Assembly: GCF_002863585.1 (NCBI RefSeq)
Contig: NZ_PGUY01000011.1
Span: 1-53,611, forward strand
Origin: Peribacillus deserti
GTDB taxonomy: Bacteria > Bacillota > Bacilli > Bacillales > DSM-1321
Direction of reading: 5' to 3'
DNA: 53,611 bases
Below are positions 19,386 through 28,708 of the stretch, piece after piece. The position numbers and the translations under genes are program-made. The notes beneath the pieces were generated by a model that saw only the letters and a program-made list of their open reading frames with translations, was not told the DNA's origin and did not search any database. Numbering within the stretch: position 1 is the first letter of the stretch; the number at the start of each line of letters is the position of its first letter.

Positions 19386-20507
19386 TTATCCTGCTGGTTC
19401 ATCTCCTTTAATAAAAGCCCAAAGATCATAAAAGACATTTGCCCTGTGAAGAGTAGAAAGAACCACCAATATGACCGGACCGACGATTAATCCAAGGAAT
19501 CCGATGGTTTTAAAACCGATAAACAAGGCTATAAGTGTTGCGAGCGGGTCGAGCCCTATGCTGGAGGACAGTACTTTAGGCTCCATGATCTGCCTCTGGA
19601 TGAGGACAACCAGATAAAGAATACCGAGACCCAGGGCGAGTCCCACATCGCCTGAGATTGCCTCGAACAGAATCCACGGGACAAACACGGCTCCTGTTCC
19701 AAGATACGGCAGTATATCCACAATTCCGCAGACCAGTGCAATCGTAATTGCATAATCTACGCGTAAAACAAGCAGGCCGATTAATACAATAACAGTGGTG
19801 ATCGAGATGAGTGTGAACTGCGCTTTGATAAAGCCGAATAAGGCCTTTTTTAGGTCAAGGAATACTCGTTTGCTGCTTGTGCTGACTTTAACGGGCAAAA
19901 TCTGGTTTCCGAGCCGGGCTAATTTGTTCCAATCTTTACTGATAAAGAATGTGGCGAGCAGGGAAAAGACAAGAACTGTTGCTGCGTTCGGGAACCAGCC
20001 CAAAATGGCCGGGATGTTATGGAAAAATTCCTGGATGAAGTCCCCTGCAGCGGTGGCAATCTTTTTGCCGGCAATCTGGATATTCTCCATTACGGTGTCC
20101 TGCTGGCCTGAATCCAGGCTTTTAAAGTAAGCGGTGAATTTATTGTACTGTGGCAGGATTTCTGTAGCGATAAGCGTTTCAATATAATCGATAAGGGTTT
20201 CTATATGCTGAGGTACTACTTCTGCGAGGTAATTGGCTCCAGAGACGATTTCGGTAATTAATAAAGTAATAAGCCCGGCAAGCAAGCTGATGATGGTGAG
20301 TAAGGCAAGCAGTACGGATATGCCTCTCGGCAGCTTCCCTTTTTGCTGAAAAAAGCCTACTAAAGGGTTGATTAAAAACGCAATGAAAAAAGCGATGACG
20401 AAAGGATATGTATATCTCCATAAATAAAGCAAGGCCATGGTTCCAGCTATAACAGCTGCTGCTGTTATGCAGAAACGTACAAATCGGTAAATGTATGCAG
20501 GGTTCAA
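19386..20507 (-). CDS. ytvI: Sporulation integral membrane protein YtvI (AI-2E transporter family)
   Basis: A 373-residue polytopic membrane protein of the AI-2E/PerM exporter-like family, with about seven hydrophobic segments and the conserved VDILPYLGTGAVFVPW region. In B. subtilis ytvI is a sporulation-associated gene; the substrate is unknown. The frame is open to an ATG at 20564, but TTG (20505-20507) is preceded by GGGAGGAAAG and gives the family-like length. It is convergent with fxsA, with about 1.2 kb of repeats between. Confidence 0.9.
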   Translation of the reverse strand: MNPAYIYRFVRFCITAAAVIAGTMALLYLWRYTYPFVIAFFIAFLINPLVGFFQQKGKLPRGISVLLALLTIISLLAGLITLLITEIVSGANYLAEVVPQHIETLIDYIETLIATEILPQYNKFTAYFKSLDSGQQDTVMENIQIAGKKIATAAGDFIQEFFHNIPAILGWFPNAATVLVFSLLATFFISKDWNKLARLGNQILPVKVSTSSKRVFLDLKKALFGFIKAQFTLISITTVIVLIGLLVLRVDYAITIALVCGIVDILPYLGTGAVFVPWILFEAISGDVGLALGLGILYLVVLIQRQIMEPKVLSSSIGLDPLATLIALFIGFKTIGFLGLIVGPVILVVLSTLHRANVFYDLWAFIKGDEPAG

Positions 20508-20714
20508 ACACTTTCCTCCCTTTTCGCGCAGGCGAGCGGAATGTCCTATATATTTTATATGCATGTAATTTTATTTTATCTATGGATTTTAAAAAAAGAA
20601 AGGGTTCAGAGCTGATAGTTTTCCATTATAAGCTAAAATGTATAAATATAGGATAGGCTGCAGACTCTACTGGTAAAATTATTTTATTAAAATATTTATG
20701 AAGGGAAGATCACG

Positions 20715-21176
20715 ATGTCATGGAGTCCGGTCTTATTTTTATTTCTCCTTCTCGGTATTGGCTTAATAGCGAGGAACTACTCGCTTGTATTTTCAGCAGG
20801 TGTGTTATTGCTTGTAAAGGCTGTTGGATTAGATACTAAAATCTTTCCTCATCTTCAGGCAAAAGGGATCAATTGGGGAGTGACCGTCATCACTATTTCG
20901 GTATTGGTGCCTGTAGCAAGTGGATCTATCGGATTTAAAGAACTGGGAGAATCCTTAAGGTCCCCTTATGCATGGATTGCTTTAGGATCAGGAATCGCAG
21001 TAGCGCTCATTGCTAAAAATGGCCTTGTCCTTCTTGCTGATGATCCCCATCTTACGGCAGCGCTTGTTTTTGGAACCATTATAGCAGTATCACTTTTTAA
21101 AGGAGTTGCTGTCGGCCCTTTAATTGGTGCAGGAATCGCTTACATGTGTATGAGGTTCATAGAGCTGTTCAAATAG
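20715..21176 (+). CDS. ytwI: UPF0756 / DUF441 membrane protein YtwI
   Basis: A 153-residue hydrophobic protein with four or five membrane segments and the family features SLVFSAGVLLLVKA and GVTVITISVLVPVASG. Function is unknown. AAGGGAAGA precedes the ATG. It is divergent from ytvI and lies just before the citZ promoter, as in B. subtilis. Confidence 0.9.
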   Translation: MSWSPVLFLFLLLGIGLIARNYSLVFSAGVLLLVKAVGLDTKIFPHLQAKGINWGVTVITISVLVPVASGSIGFKELGESLRSPYAWIALGSGIAVALIAKNGLVLLADDPHLTAALVFGTIIAVSLFKGVAVGPLIGAGIAYMCMRFIELFK

Positions 21177-21273
21177 AGCGGCTCTTCTCTCATGGAGCGG
21201 CAGGTTAATAACCATATATTGTAATCTTCCTTATTCTAATAAAATAATTAATTAATTATTTGAGGCGTTTTCA

Positions 21274-21302
21274 TTCACAAATATCTGATAATTGTTTATA
21301 AT
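21274..21302 (+). promoter_or_regulatory. Sigma-A promoter of citZ
   Basis: TTCACA (21274-21279), 17-bp spacer, TATAAT (21297-21302). The perfect palindrome ATAATTAATTAATTAT (21244-21259) lies just upstream. It resembles a CcpC-type site (ATAA-N7-TTAT), but its spacer is 8 bases rather than 7. Confidence 0.7.
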
Positions 21303-21307
21303 ACATT

Positions 21308-21323
21308 ATGTAAGCGCCTACTT
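21308..21323 (+). promoter_or_regulatory. CcpA cre site at citZ start
   Basis: ATGTAAGCGCCTACTT matches the cre consensus WTGNAARCGNWWWCAW at all but two positions. It begins 6 bases after the -10 box, so it covers the transcription start and would block the promoter in rich carbon. CcpA repression of citZ is established in B. subtilis. Confidence 0.65.
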
Positions 21324-21558
21324 GGTAGTCTTCTAAAATAGAAACTCTCGGAAGCGGATTGAACAAGCGCTCGGTGAAGAGTTTCGGGGTGGTGCTGAAG
21401 GGGTAAAATATAAAATATTTACTATGTCTTTAGGCATTGAGACACTTTTGCCAACTGCGGGGTTATTGCATAAAAGTACATAGGAGAGATATTTTGCCAA
21501 ATATAGTCTTTATATATTTTTATATATTGGGGAAATTTTTCTAAAAGGAGAGGTTTTT
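21324..21558 (+). promoter_or_regulatory. Long citZ 5' leader with hairpin
   Basis: The citZ mRNA would have an untranslated leader of about 250 bases. GAAACTCT (21341-21348) pairs perfectly with AGAGTTTC (21378-21385). In B. subtilis aconitase is reported to bind the citZ leader; whether this one is bound is unknown. No T-run marks it as an attenuator. Confidence 0.45.
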
Positions 21559-22674
21559 ATGACAGCAACTAAAGGTCTTGAAGGAATAGTAGCAACCACT
21601 TCCTCTATCAGTTCCATCATTGACGATACATTAACATATGTTGGGTATGATATTGATGACCTAGCAGAGAATGCTAGTTTTGAAGAAGTTTTATACTTGC
21701 TTTTGCACCGACGCCTTCCCAATCAAAGCGAGCTAGAGGAATTGACACAGCAGCTGGCACAAAATGCTGAACTTCCGAAAGAAGTGCTCGACCATTTCAA
21801 GATGTATCCTATAAAAGAAGTACATCCAATGGCCGCTCTTCGTTCTGCCATTTCACTGCTGGCTCTATATGATGAAGAAGCCGACGTAATGGATGCAGAA
21901 GCGAACTACCGTAAAGCTATTCGAATCCAGGCTCAAATCCCCTCAATCGTGACAGCGTTTTCCCGTGTGAGAAAAGGGCTTGAACCGGTAGCACCGCGGA
22001 CAGATTTAAGCTTCGCTGCAAATTTCCTATATATGCTCAGCGGCAAAGAGCCATCTTCAATTGAAGTGGAAGCGTTCAATAAAGCGCTTGTACTCCATGC
22101 TGACCATGAATTAAATGCTTCTACATTTACTGCACGTGTGTGTGTAGCTACTCTATCAGACATCTATTCCGGTATTACTGCTGCTATTGGTGCACTAAAG
22201 GGACCTCTTCATGGAGGAGCAAATGAAGCTGTTATGAAAATGCTTTCTGAGATTGGTTCTGTTGAAAACGTAACCTCTTATATCAGTGAAAAACTGCAGA
22301 ACAAGGAAAAAATTATGGGCTTTGGCCACCGGGTGTACCGAAAAGGAGATCCGCGTGCGAAGCACTTGAGAGAAATGTCTGAAAAATTAACTAAGCTGAC
22401 AGGACAGTCTAAATACTACGAAATGTCTGTTAGAATTGAAGAACTGGTGACTTCACAAAAACCTCTTCCGCCAAACGTAGACTTTTATTCTGCATCTGTC
22501 TACCACAGCCTTGGCATTGATCATGATCTATTTACGCCTATCTTTGCAGTAAGCAGAACTTCCGGTTGGCTTGCGCATATTCTTGAACAGTATGATAACA
22601 ACCGCCTCATCCGACCTCGTGCTGAATATACAGGTCCGGATATGCAGAAATATGTTCCGATTGAATTAAGATAG
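21559..22674 (+). CDS. citZ: Citrate synthase
   Basis: A 371-residue TCA-cycle enzyme condensing acetyl-CoA with oxaloacetate. Catalytic histidines lie in GPLHGGANEAV and GFGHRVYRKGDPRA, and the catalytic aspartate in PPNVDFYSASVY. The length fits the short Gram-positive type II-like form. AAAAGGAGAGG precedes the ATG. It heads the citZ-icd-mdh cluster and is controlled by the cre-bearing promoter upstream. Confidence 0.97.
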   Translation: MTATKGLEGIVATTSSISSIIDDTLTYVGYDIDDLAENASFEEVLYLLLHRRLPNQSELEELTQQLAQNAELPKEVLDHFKMYPIKEVHPMAALRSAISLLALYDEEADVMDAEANYRKAIRIQAQIPSIVTAFSRVRKGLEPVAPRTDLSFAANFLYMLSGKEPSSIEVEAFNKALVLHADHELNASTFTARVCVATLSDIYSGITAAIGALKGPLHGGANEAVMKMLSEIGSVENVTSYISEKLQNKEKIMGFGHRVYRKGDPRAKHLREMSEKLTKLTGQSKYYEMSVRIEELVTSQKPLPPNVDFYSASVYHSLGIDHDLFTPIFAVSRTSGWLAHILEQYDNNRLIRPRAEYTGPDMQKYVPIELR

Positions 22675-22744
22675 TCTCGTAAAATGCGAATAGTTTACTA
22701 TGTATCTAAATTTATAGTAAATTAAAAATAGAAAGAGAATATGT

Positions 22745-22775
22745 AAGGTTAGATGGCTATGAATCATCTAACCTT
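22745..22775 (+). other. Strong intercistronic hairpin between citZ and icd
   Basis: AAGGTTAGATG (22745-22755) and CATCTAACCTT (22765-22775) form a perfect 11-bp stem with a 9-base loop. No T-run follows, so it is unlikely to be a standard terminator. It ends 12 bases before the icd ribosome site. Confidence 0.7.
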
Positions 22776-22801
22776 CGACTTTGAAAATGGAGGAAACAAA
22801 A

Positions 22802-24073
22802 ATGACACAAGGCCAAAAAATCACTGTAGAAAACGGTACATTAAATGTGCCTAACAACCCGGTTATCCCTTTTATCGAGGGCGATGGAATCGGACCGGAT
22901 ATCTGGGCAGCTGCTTCCCGTGTATTAGAAGCTGCCGTTGAAAAAGCATATAATGGCGAAAAACAAATCGTCTGGAAAGAAGTACTTGCCGGAGAGAAAG
23001 CATTTAATCAAACTGGAGAATGGCTTCCAGCTGAAACTCTTGATGTGATCCGCGAATACATAATCGCAATCAAAGGTCCTCTGACTACTCCTGTCGGCGG
23101 AGGAATCCGTTCCCTGAACGTTGCGCTTCGCCAGGAACTGGATCTATTTACCTGCCTTCGTCCTGTTCGCTATTTTGATGGTGTACCTTCACCTATCAAG
23201 CGTCCTGAAGATACCGATATGGTCATCTTCCGTGAGAATACTGAAGATATCTATGCTGGTATTGAGTACCAAGAGGGTTCTGAAGAAGTTAAAAAGGTAA
23301 TCCAATTCTTAAAAGAGCAAATGGGCGTTAACAAAATCCGCTTCCCTGAGACTTCAGGAATCGGCATTAAGCCAGTTTCTAAAGAAGGAACAGAGCGTTT
23401 AGTACGCGCTGCGATCAACTATGCTATTAAAGAAGGCCGAAAATCTGTAACTTTAGTTCATAAAGGCAACATTATGAAATTCACTGAAGGTGCATTCAAG
23501 AACTGGGGATATGAATTAGCTGAAGCGGAATTCGGAGATAAAGTGTTCACATGGGCACAATATGACCGTATTAAGGATGCTGATGGAAGCGAAGCTGCCA
23601 ACAAAGCACAGGCTGATGCTGAAGCTGAAGGCAAAATTATTGTCAAAGACTCCATTGCAGACATTTTCCTTCAGCAGATTCTTACTCGTCCAAAAGAATT
23701 TGATGTAGTTGCTACAATGAACTTAAACGGTGACTATATTTCTGATGCACTTGCAGCTCAGGTAGGCGGAATTGGAATTGCTCCTGGAGCAAACATCAAC
23801 TATGAATCAGGACATGCCATTTTTGAGGCAACTCATGGTACTGCCCCTAAGTATGCAGGCCAGGATAAGGTAAATCCTTCTTCTGTTCTTTTATCTGGTG
23901 TGTTAATGCTTGAACACCTTGGATGGACAGAAGCAGCGAAAATGATCATCAGCTCAGTTGAAAAAACCATTTCTAATAAGGTTGTAACATATGATTTTGC
24001 ACGTTTAATGGATGGAGCAACAGAAGTAAAATGTTCGGAGTTCGCTGACGAGCTAATCAAAAACCTAGTTTAA
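22802..24073 (+). CDS. icd: Isocitrate dehydrogenase (NADP)
   Basis: A 423-residue enzyme oxidising isocitrate to 2-oxoglutarate; the length equals B. subtilis Icd. Substrate-binding [13 protein letters not shown] includes S104, the residue phosphorylated in E. coli. [11 protein letters not shown] and the NADP-site [15 protein letters not shown] follow. The frame is open from 22781, but ATG at 22802 has TGGAGG (22788-22793) at proper spacing and yields the family start. Confidence 0.97.
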   Translation: MTQGQKITVENGTLNVPNNPVIPFIEGDGIGPDIWAAASRVLEAAVEKAYNGEKQIVWKEVLAGEKAFNQTGEWLPAETLDVIREYIIAIKGPLTTPVGGGIRSLNVALRQELDLFTCLRPVRYFDGVPSPIKRPEDTDMVIFRENTEDIYAGIEYQEGSEEVKKVIQFLKEQMGVNKIRFPETSGIGIKPVSKEGTERLVRAAINYAIKEGRKSVTLVHKGNIMKFTEGAFKNWGYELAEAEFGDKVFTWAQYDRIKDADGSEAANKAQADAEAEGKIIVKDSIADIFLQQILTRPKEFDVVATMNLNGDYISDALAAQVGGIGIAPGANINYESGHAIFEATHGTAPKYAGQDKVNPSSVLLSGVLMLEHLGWTEAAKMIISSVEKTISNKVVTYDFARLMDGATEVKCSEFADELIKNLV

Positions 24074-24088
24074 TATCTTAAAAAGGGA

Positions 24089-24111
24089 GGCAGGCAGAAA
24101 TTCTGCCTGCC
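24089..24111 (+). other. Strong intercistronic hairpin between icd and mdh
   Basis: GGCAGGCAG (24089-24097) pairs with CTGCCTGCC (24103-24111), extendable to 10 bp. No T-run follows. Like the citZ-icd hairpin it lies between co-oriented TCA genes and may act in mRNA processing or stability. Confidence 0.7.
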
Positions 24112-24145
24112 AATCCTGTATACATATAAATGAGGAGGAATTCAC

Positions 24146-25084
24146 ATGACTCTAAGACGCAAAAAGATCTCAGTAATCGGCGGAGGCTTTACAGGGGCTA
24201 CTACTGCATTCTTGCTGGCACAAAAAGAATTAGGAGATGTGGTATTAGTAGACATCCCTCAGGCTGAAAATCCTACAAAAGGTAAAGCTCTAGATATGCT
24301 GGAAGCAAGCCCTGTACAAGGCTTTGATGCTAACGTAACCGGAACGTCGAGCTATGAGGATACAAAGGATTCCAATATTGTGATCATCACTGCAGGAATT
24401 GCCCGTAAGCCGGGCATGAGCCGTGACGATCTTGTGCAGACTAACCAAAAGGTCATGAAATCTGTTACACAGGAAATCGTAAAATATTCCCCTGAAAGTA
24501 CAATTATCGTGCTGACTAATCCAGTAGATGCTATGACTTATACTGTATTTAAGGAATCAGGATTTCCTAAAAACCGTGTAATCGGCCAGTCAGGTGTGCT
24601 TGATACAGCACGCTTCCGAACTTTCATTGCCCAGGAGCTTAACCTTTCGGTCAAAGATATCACCGGGTTCGTATTAGGCGGGCACGGGGATGACATGGTT
24701 CCGCTGGTAAGATATTCCTATGCGGGTGGAATCCCATTAGAAACGTTAATTCCTAAGGATCGTCTGGACGCAATCGTGGACCGTACTCGTAAAGGCGGAG
24801 CTGAGATCGTTAATCTTTTAGGAAACGGCAGCGCTTATTATGCACCAGCTGCCTCATTGGTTGAAATGACAGAAGCCATCCTTAAAGATCAACGCAGAGT
24901 GCTTCCAAGCATCGCTTATCTCGAAGGTGAATACGGATATGAAGGGATTTACCTTGGAGTTCCAACTGTGCTTGGAGCAAACGGCATTGAGCAGATCTTT
25001 GAACTTGAGCTTACAGAGGATGAAAAGGCTGCTCTCCAGAAATCCGCTGATTCCGTACGCAATGTAATGAATGTCTTAGCATAA
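24146..25084 (+). CDS. mdh: Malate dehydrogenase
   Basis: A 312-residue NAD-dependent enzyme of the LDH-like MDH group. The Rossmann motif is [10 protein letters not shown] (11-20). The mobile loop carries [11 protein letters not shown], with arginines that select dicarboxylates, and H180 in [10 protein letters not shown] is the catalytic base. GAGGAGG precedes the ATG. Last gene of citZ-icd-mdh, closed by a terminator. Confidence 0.97.
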   Translation: MTLRRKKISVIGGGFTGATTAFLLAQKELGDVVLVDIPQAENPTKGKALDMLEASPVQGFDANVTGTSSYEDTKDSNIVIITAGIARKPGMSRDDLVQTNQKVMKSVTQEIVKYSPESTIIVLTNPVDAMTYTVFKESGFPKNRVIGQSGVLDTARFRTFIAQELNLSVKDITGFVLGGHGDDMVPLVRYSYAGGIPLETLIPKDRLDAIVDRTRKGGAEIVNLLGNGSAYYAPAASLVEMTEAILKDQRRVLPSIAYLEGEYGYEGIYLGVPTVLGANGIEQIFELELTEDEKAALQKSADSVRNVMNVLA

Positions 25085-25097
25085 AATAGTGACCAAG

Positions 25098-25137
25098 AGA
25101 CCGGCTGTTGATTAAGTATAACGCCGGTCTTCTTTAT
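25098..25137 (+). terminator. Terminator of citZ-icd-mdh
   Basis: AGACCGGC (25098-25105) pairs with GCCGGTCT (25123-25130), followed by TCTTTAT. Confidence 0.75.
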
Positions 25138-25245
25138 ACCCTTCTATTTGGTTCATACAGCCTTAGCGGAGATCAAAGCAGATGAACGGCAGAATTTCCG
25201 GGGCAAGGCTGGCTATATCAATAAAAAGTTGGAGGTCGTGTTTAC

Positions 25246-25722
25246 ATGCTCCTTGGCAAGAAAAGAAAACTTGGCAGAGTCATTGATGAAATTAAAGTCG
25301 GAGAAAAACTTACACTTACTGAAAAAATAGAAGACAAAGATCTATTATTATATTTAGGGCTTACAAACGATGCGAACCCGCTGTACATACAACATGATTA
25401 TGCTTCCCAGACGAAGTATCAGAAGCCGGTGGTTCCATCTTTAATGCTCACGGGGATAATGACATCTGCAGTTTCAAAATATTTACCCGGCCCTGGAAGT
25501 TATATATTGAAGCAGGAGTTGAACTTCCGGAAGCCTGTTTATCATTATGGAACTGTAAAGTTTCTTCTTGAGGTAGCTGATATTGATTATGCAAATAAGG
25601 TGGTTACCATATCCGTACAAGGCGAGAATGAGGACAATGAAACCGTCATTGATGGACATTTTGCTGTCTGCCCGCCAGCCTTCATTGATGGAACAGATGG
25701 AAATGCCTTAGACAACTTCTAA
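25246..25722 (+). CDS. MaoC-like hotdog dehydratase
   Basis: A 158-residue protein of the MaoC/R-specific enoyl-CoA hydratase family. LGLTNDANPLYIQHDYA holds the family D-x(4)-H catalytic pair, and FRKPVYHYGTVKF lies on the hotdog sheet. The likely substrate is an enoyl-CoA or related acyl thioester, but the protein could be a non-catalytic homologue. GGAGGT precedes the ATG. It lies between mdh and phoP, a place where B. subtilis has no gene, and has its own terminator, so it is probably transcribed alone. Confidence 0.82.
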   Translation: MLLGKKRKLGRVIDEIKVGEKLTLTEKIEDKDLLLYLGLTNDANPLYIQHDYASQTKYQKPVVPSLMLTGIMTSAVSKYLPGPGSYILKQELNFRKPVYHYGTVKFLLEVADIDYANKVVTISVQGENEDNETVIDGHFAVCPPAFIDGTDGNALDNF

Positions 25723-25741
25723 TGGATCTGCATCCTCACAA

Positions 25742-25773
25742 GAAAGCTTGCAAAACCAGCAAGCTTCTTTTTT
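25742..25773 (+). terminator. Terminator of the MaoC-like gene
   Basis: AAGCTTGC (25744-25751) pairs perfectly with GCAAGCTT (25759-25766), followed by CTTTTTT. Confidence 0.85.
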
Positions 25774-25805
25774 ATGCAAATCAATCTGTTTCGACCGTTT
25801 TGTCC

Positions 25806-25841
25806 TTTGTAGTTTGTAGTTTGTATGTAATTGTTTATAAT
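25806..25841 (+). promoter_or_regulatory. phoPR promoter with three 7-bp direct repeats
   Basis: TTTGTA (25813-25818), 17-bp spacer, TATAAT (25836-25841). The -35 box is the middle one of three tandem heptads (TTTGTAG, TTTGTAG, TTTGTAT at 25806-25826), which could be a regulator site. They do not clearly match the PhoP box. Confidence 0.55.
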
Positions 25842-25906
25842 AGGAATGTATAAATGGCTCAGGTTTGATTGGTACAAGGGGAATTTATTTTCTTTGGGAG
25901 GAATGT

Positions 25907-26632
25907 ATGAGCAGAAAAGTACTTGTAGTAGATGATGAAGAATCTATCGTAACACTCCTTCAATACAACCTGGAACAGTCAGGCTATGAGGTTATAACGG
26001 CTATGGATGGGCAGGAAGGACTGAATAAAGTATTAACGGAAGCGCCAGATTTCGTCATTTTAGATTTGATGCTGCCAGAACTTGATGGAATTGAAGTTTG
26101 CAAGCAGATTAGGCAGAGAAAAGTGAATGTACCTATTCTTATGCTGACTGCAAAAGATGATGAATTTGATAAAGTATTGGGTTTGGAATTGGGCGCAGAT
26201 GATTATATGACAAAACCGTTTAGTCCAAGAGAAGTAATTGCGAGGATTAAAGCAATCTTCAGGAGATCACAAATCCATGCGGAGAATTCGGAGCTGAATG
26301 AAACAGAACACGAAGATGGGGAGCTGCTTAAATTAGGTGCATTAAAAATCTTTCCAGAGCGCTATGAAGCCTATTTCCAAGAAAATCAACTTGAATTAAC
26401 GCCGAAAGAATTTGAATTGCTATTATACTTAGCTAAACATAAGGGAAGAGTCTTAACACGCGACCAGTTGTTAAGCGCAGTGTGGAACTATGACTTTGCC
26501 GGCGATACCAGAATTGTTGATGTTCATATCAGCCATCTTCGCGATAAAATCGAAGTGAATACAAAAAAGCCTGTCTATATTAAAACAATCAGGGGATTAG
26601 GATATAAGCTAGAGGAGCCAAAAGGAGAATGA
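25907..26632 (+). CDS. phoP: Phosphate response regulator PhoP
   Basis: A 241-residue OmpR-family response regulator. The receiver domain has acidic D9/D10, phosphoacceptor D53 (VILDLMLPELDG) and K103 (TKPF). The C-terminal winged helix includes LTPKEFELLLYLAKHKGRVLTR and VDVHISHLRDKI. With PhoR it controls the phosphate-starvation response. The frame is open from 25865, but ATG at 25907 follows GGGAGG and gives the canonical start. The stop overlaps the phoR start (ATGA). Confidence 0.95.
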   Translation: MSRKVLVVDDEESIVTLLQYNLEQSGYEVITAMDGQEGLNKVLTEAPDFVILDLMLPELDGIEVCKQIRQRKVNVPILMLTAKDDEFDKVLGLELGADDYMTKPFSPREVIARIKAIFRRSQIHAENSELNETEHEDGELLKLGALKIFPERYEAYFQENQLELTPKEFELLLYLAKHKGRVLTRDQLLSAVWNYDFAGDTRIVDVHISHLRDKIEVNTKKPVYIKTIRGLGYKLEEPKGE

Positions 26633-28407
26633 GCAGATATCGCTCAAGGCTCTTTTTGGCCTTAGTTATGTTATCACTGGCTGTTTTTCTGGGGCTTGGT
26701 ATCGTCCTTGGACAGCTATTTAAAAATTATTACATAGAAACCCATAATGATCGTCTTCAAAGGGAGATTAAGTTTGTTTCCAATTACATACAGGAAAACG
26801 ACGGAGTAGACACTGCAATAAGCAGCGGCAAAATGGAAAGCTTAAAAGAAATACTGGATTCAAATATTATAATAGCCGGCAGTGATGGCACCCTATTATA
26901 TAGTACATCGGATCAAGATGAAGACCATTCTGAAGCCATAGACGTCATTATTAAAGATAGTTCGAGTTCAGAAAAACCTGAAGGCTACTCAGTAGTTGAA
27001 GGAAGGTATGACCAGCATTACTATTGGAAGAAAATGAAGCTGGATGGCGGAGAAACTGTGTTTGTGATTCTCAGCGATCAAATTGATGAACTAAAGGATG
27101 CAAACCAGAAAATGTGGCTTATTCTTGCATTCAGTCTTGGTACAGCCTTTATCGCCATCCTGATTTTGGCTGCTGGAATCACTTCCAGATTTACAAAACC
27201 GATCGAAGCTGCAACACGTACAGCAATAGAGCTCGCGAAAGGCAATTACCGGGTCAGAACATACGAAGAGCATTCATCGGAGACCGGTATGCTGAGCAAC
27301 TCCATAAATAAATTGGCCAGGAACCTGCAGGAGATGGAAAAACTCAGGGAAATGCAGCAGGACCGTTTAGGGACACTTGTGGAGAATATGGGAAGCGGAG
27401 TACTTCTTATTGACAGCAGAGGATATATTACCTTAATCAATAGAACGTATCGGAATTTTTTTAAGGTGGATCCGTTTTATTTTTTATACCGTCTCTATTA
27501 TGAGGTTGTTGAGCATAAAGAAGTCATTTTAATGATTGAGCAAATTTTTATGACTGAACAAAGCATAAAAAAACATCTTGTGCTTCCTGTCTCCCTCGAA
27601 AGGAAGTATTTTGAGGTTTATGGCGCACCAATCATCGGCAGCCATGACGAATGGAAAGGCATTCTTCTTGTTTTCCATGATATTACCGAACTGAAAAGGC
27701 TTGAACAGATCAGGAAGGACTTCGTGGCAAATGTATCTCATGAGTTGAAAACGCCGATTACCTCCATAAAGGGATTTACCGAAACACTTTTGGATGGTGC
27801 ACTACATGATGAAAAATCATTAAAGCATTTCCTGTCTATTGTTTTAAAAGAAAGTGACCGAATGCAGACACTTATCCAGGAACTCCTGGATTTATCGAAG
27901 ATCGAGCAGCAGGGATTTTCTCTGTCTATTCAAAAACTGGATGCTCATAAATTGGTACAGGAGACTGTCCCTATGTATGAGCATCGTGCCGCACTAAAAG
28001 GGATTACGCTTTCGTACAGCAGCCCTGGCAGTATGGTTAAAATAGAGGGGGATTATAACCGAATTAAGCAGATATTGATTAATCTTATTAGTAATGCCAT
28101 CGCGTATACCCCTTCTGGCGGGTCTGTTGAAGTGAATCTTGAGGAAACGGACCAATACGCTAAAATACGTGTAAAAGATACAGGCATAGGAATAGCGCAG
28201 GAAGAGCTCCCGCGTATTTTTGAACGTTTTTACCGTATAGATAAAGCCAGAAGCAGAAATTATGGCGGGACCGGACTAGGCCTTGCGATTGTGAAGCATT
28301 TGGTAGAGGCTCATAAAGGACAGATCCAGGTAAATAGTGAGCCGGGAAAAGGCACAGAGTTTACAGTGCTGCTTAACAAACGTTTCCATACTGAAGAGAG
28401 TCTCTAA
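26629..28407 (+). CDS. phoR: Phosphate sensor histidine kinase PhoR
   Basis: A 592-residue membrane kinase, partner of PhoP. Layout: transmembrane segment 1 (about 8-30), an extracytoplasmic sensor loop, transmembrane segment 2 (about 163-185), HAMP linker (to about 240), PAS domain (about 245-355), phosphoacceptor H371 in NVSHELKTP, and an ATPase domain with NLISNAI, DTGIGI and GGTGLGLAIVKHL. A Shine-Dalgarno (AAAGGAG) lies inside the end of phoP, so translation is coupled. The length is close to the B. subtilis protein. Confidence 0.95.
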   Translation: MSRYRSRLFLALVMLSLAVFLGLGIVLGQLFKNYYIETHNDRLQREIKFVSNYIQENDGVDTAISSGKMESLKEILDSNIIIAGSDGTLLYSTSDQDEDHSEAIDVIIKDSSSSEKPEGYSVVEGRYDQHYYWKKMKLDGGETVFVILSDQIDELKDANQKMWLILAFSLGTAFIAILILAAGITSRFTKPIEAATRTAIELAKGNYRVRTYEEHSSETGMLSNSINKLARNLQEMEKLREMQQDRLGTLVENMGSGVLLIDSRGYITLINRTYRNFFKVDPFYFLYRLYYEVVEHKEVILMIEQIFMTEQSIKKHLVLPVSLERKYFEVYGAPIIGSHDEWKGILLVFHDITELKRLEQIRKDFVANVSHELKTPITSIKGFTETLLDGALHDEKSLKHFLSIVLKESDRMQTLIQELLDLSKIEQQGFSLSIQKLDAHKLVQETVPMYEHRAALKGITLSYSSPGSMVKIEGDYNRIKQILINLISNAIAYTPSGGSVEVNLEETDQYAKIRVKDTGIGIAQEELPRIFERFYRIDKARSRNYGGTGLGLAIVKHLVEAHKGQIQVNSEPGKGTEFTVLLNKRFHTEESL

Positions 28408-28708
28408 AGTGGGGGGCTTTTACAATACTTTTACATTTATCCGGACATTTCTTTACATAGGACAAGTAGAATATATTGTGAAAGACCCCTTCATCCAAGG
28501 AGCCAAAGGAAAGGCGAAAACTACCCCGTTTTCGCCTTTTCGCTTTTTATTGCTATTTAAAAGAACGCCGGTATTTTTCTTTCAGATTATTCTCATGGTA
28601 GAATAGAGAGAAATATAACGGCTTTTTTCATGCCTCTCTATACATAGCAACAGGAGTTAAAACGAGGTTACACATTATGTCCGCTTTGATTAAAAGGAGG
28701 AACATTCA
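28408..28708. other. phoR-polA gap
   Basis: This gap holds the phoPR terminator, a weak possible promoter (TTCTTT, then TAGAAT at 28599-28604) and a 15-codon upstream frame (28677-28724) that overlaps the polA start. The frame has GAGG 9 bases before its ATG. Nothing else is evident. Confidence 0.4.
28511..28546 (+). terminator. Terminator of phoPR
   Basis: AAGGCGAAAAC (28511-28521) and GTTTTCGCCTT (28528-28538) form a perfect 11-bp stem with a 6-base loop, followed by TTCGCTTTTT. Confidence 0.88.

Noticed and set aside
25148-25330. 60-residue frame overlapping the MaoC-like gene
   Set aside because: It overlaps the better-supported start at 25246 in another frame and lacks a ribosome site.
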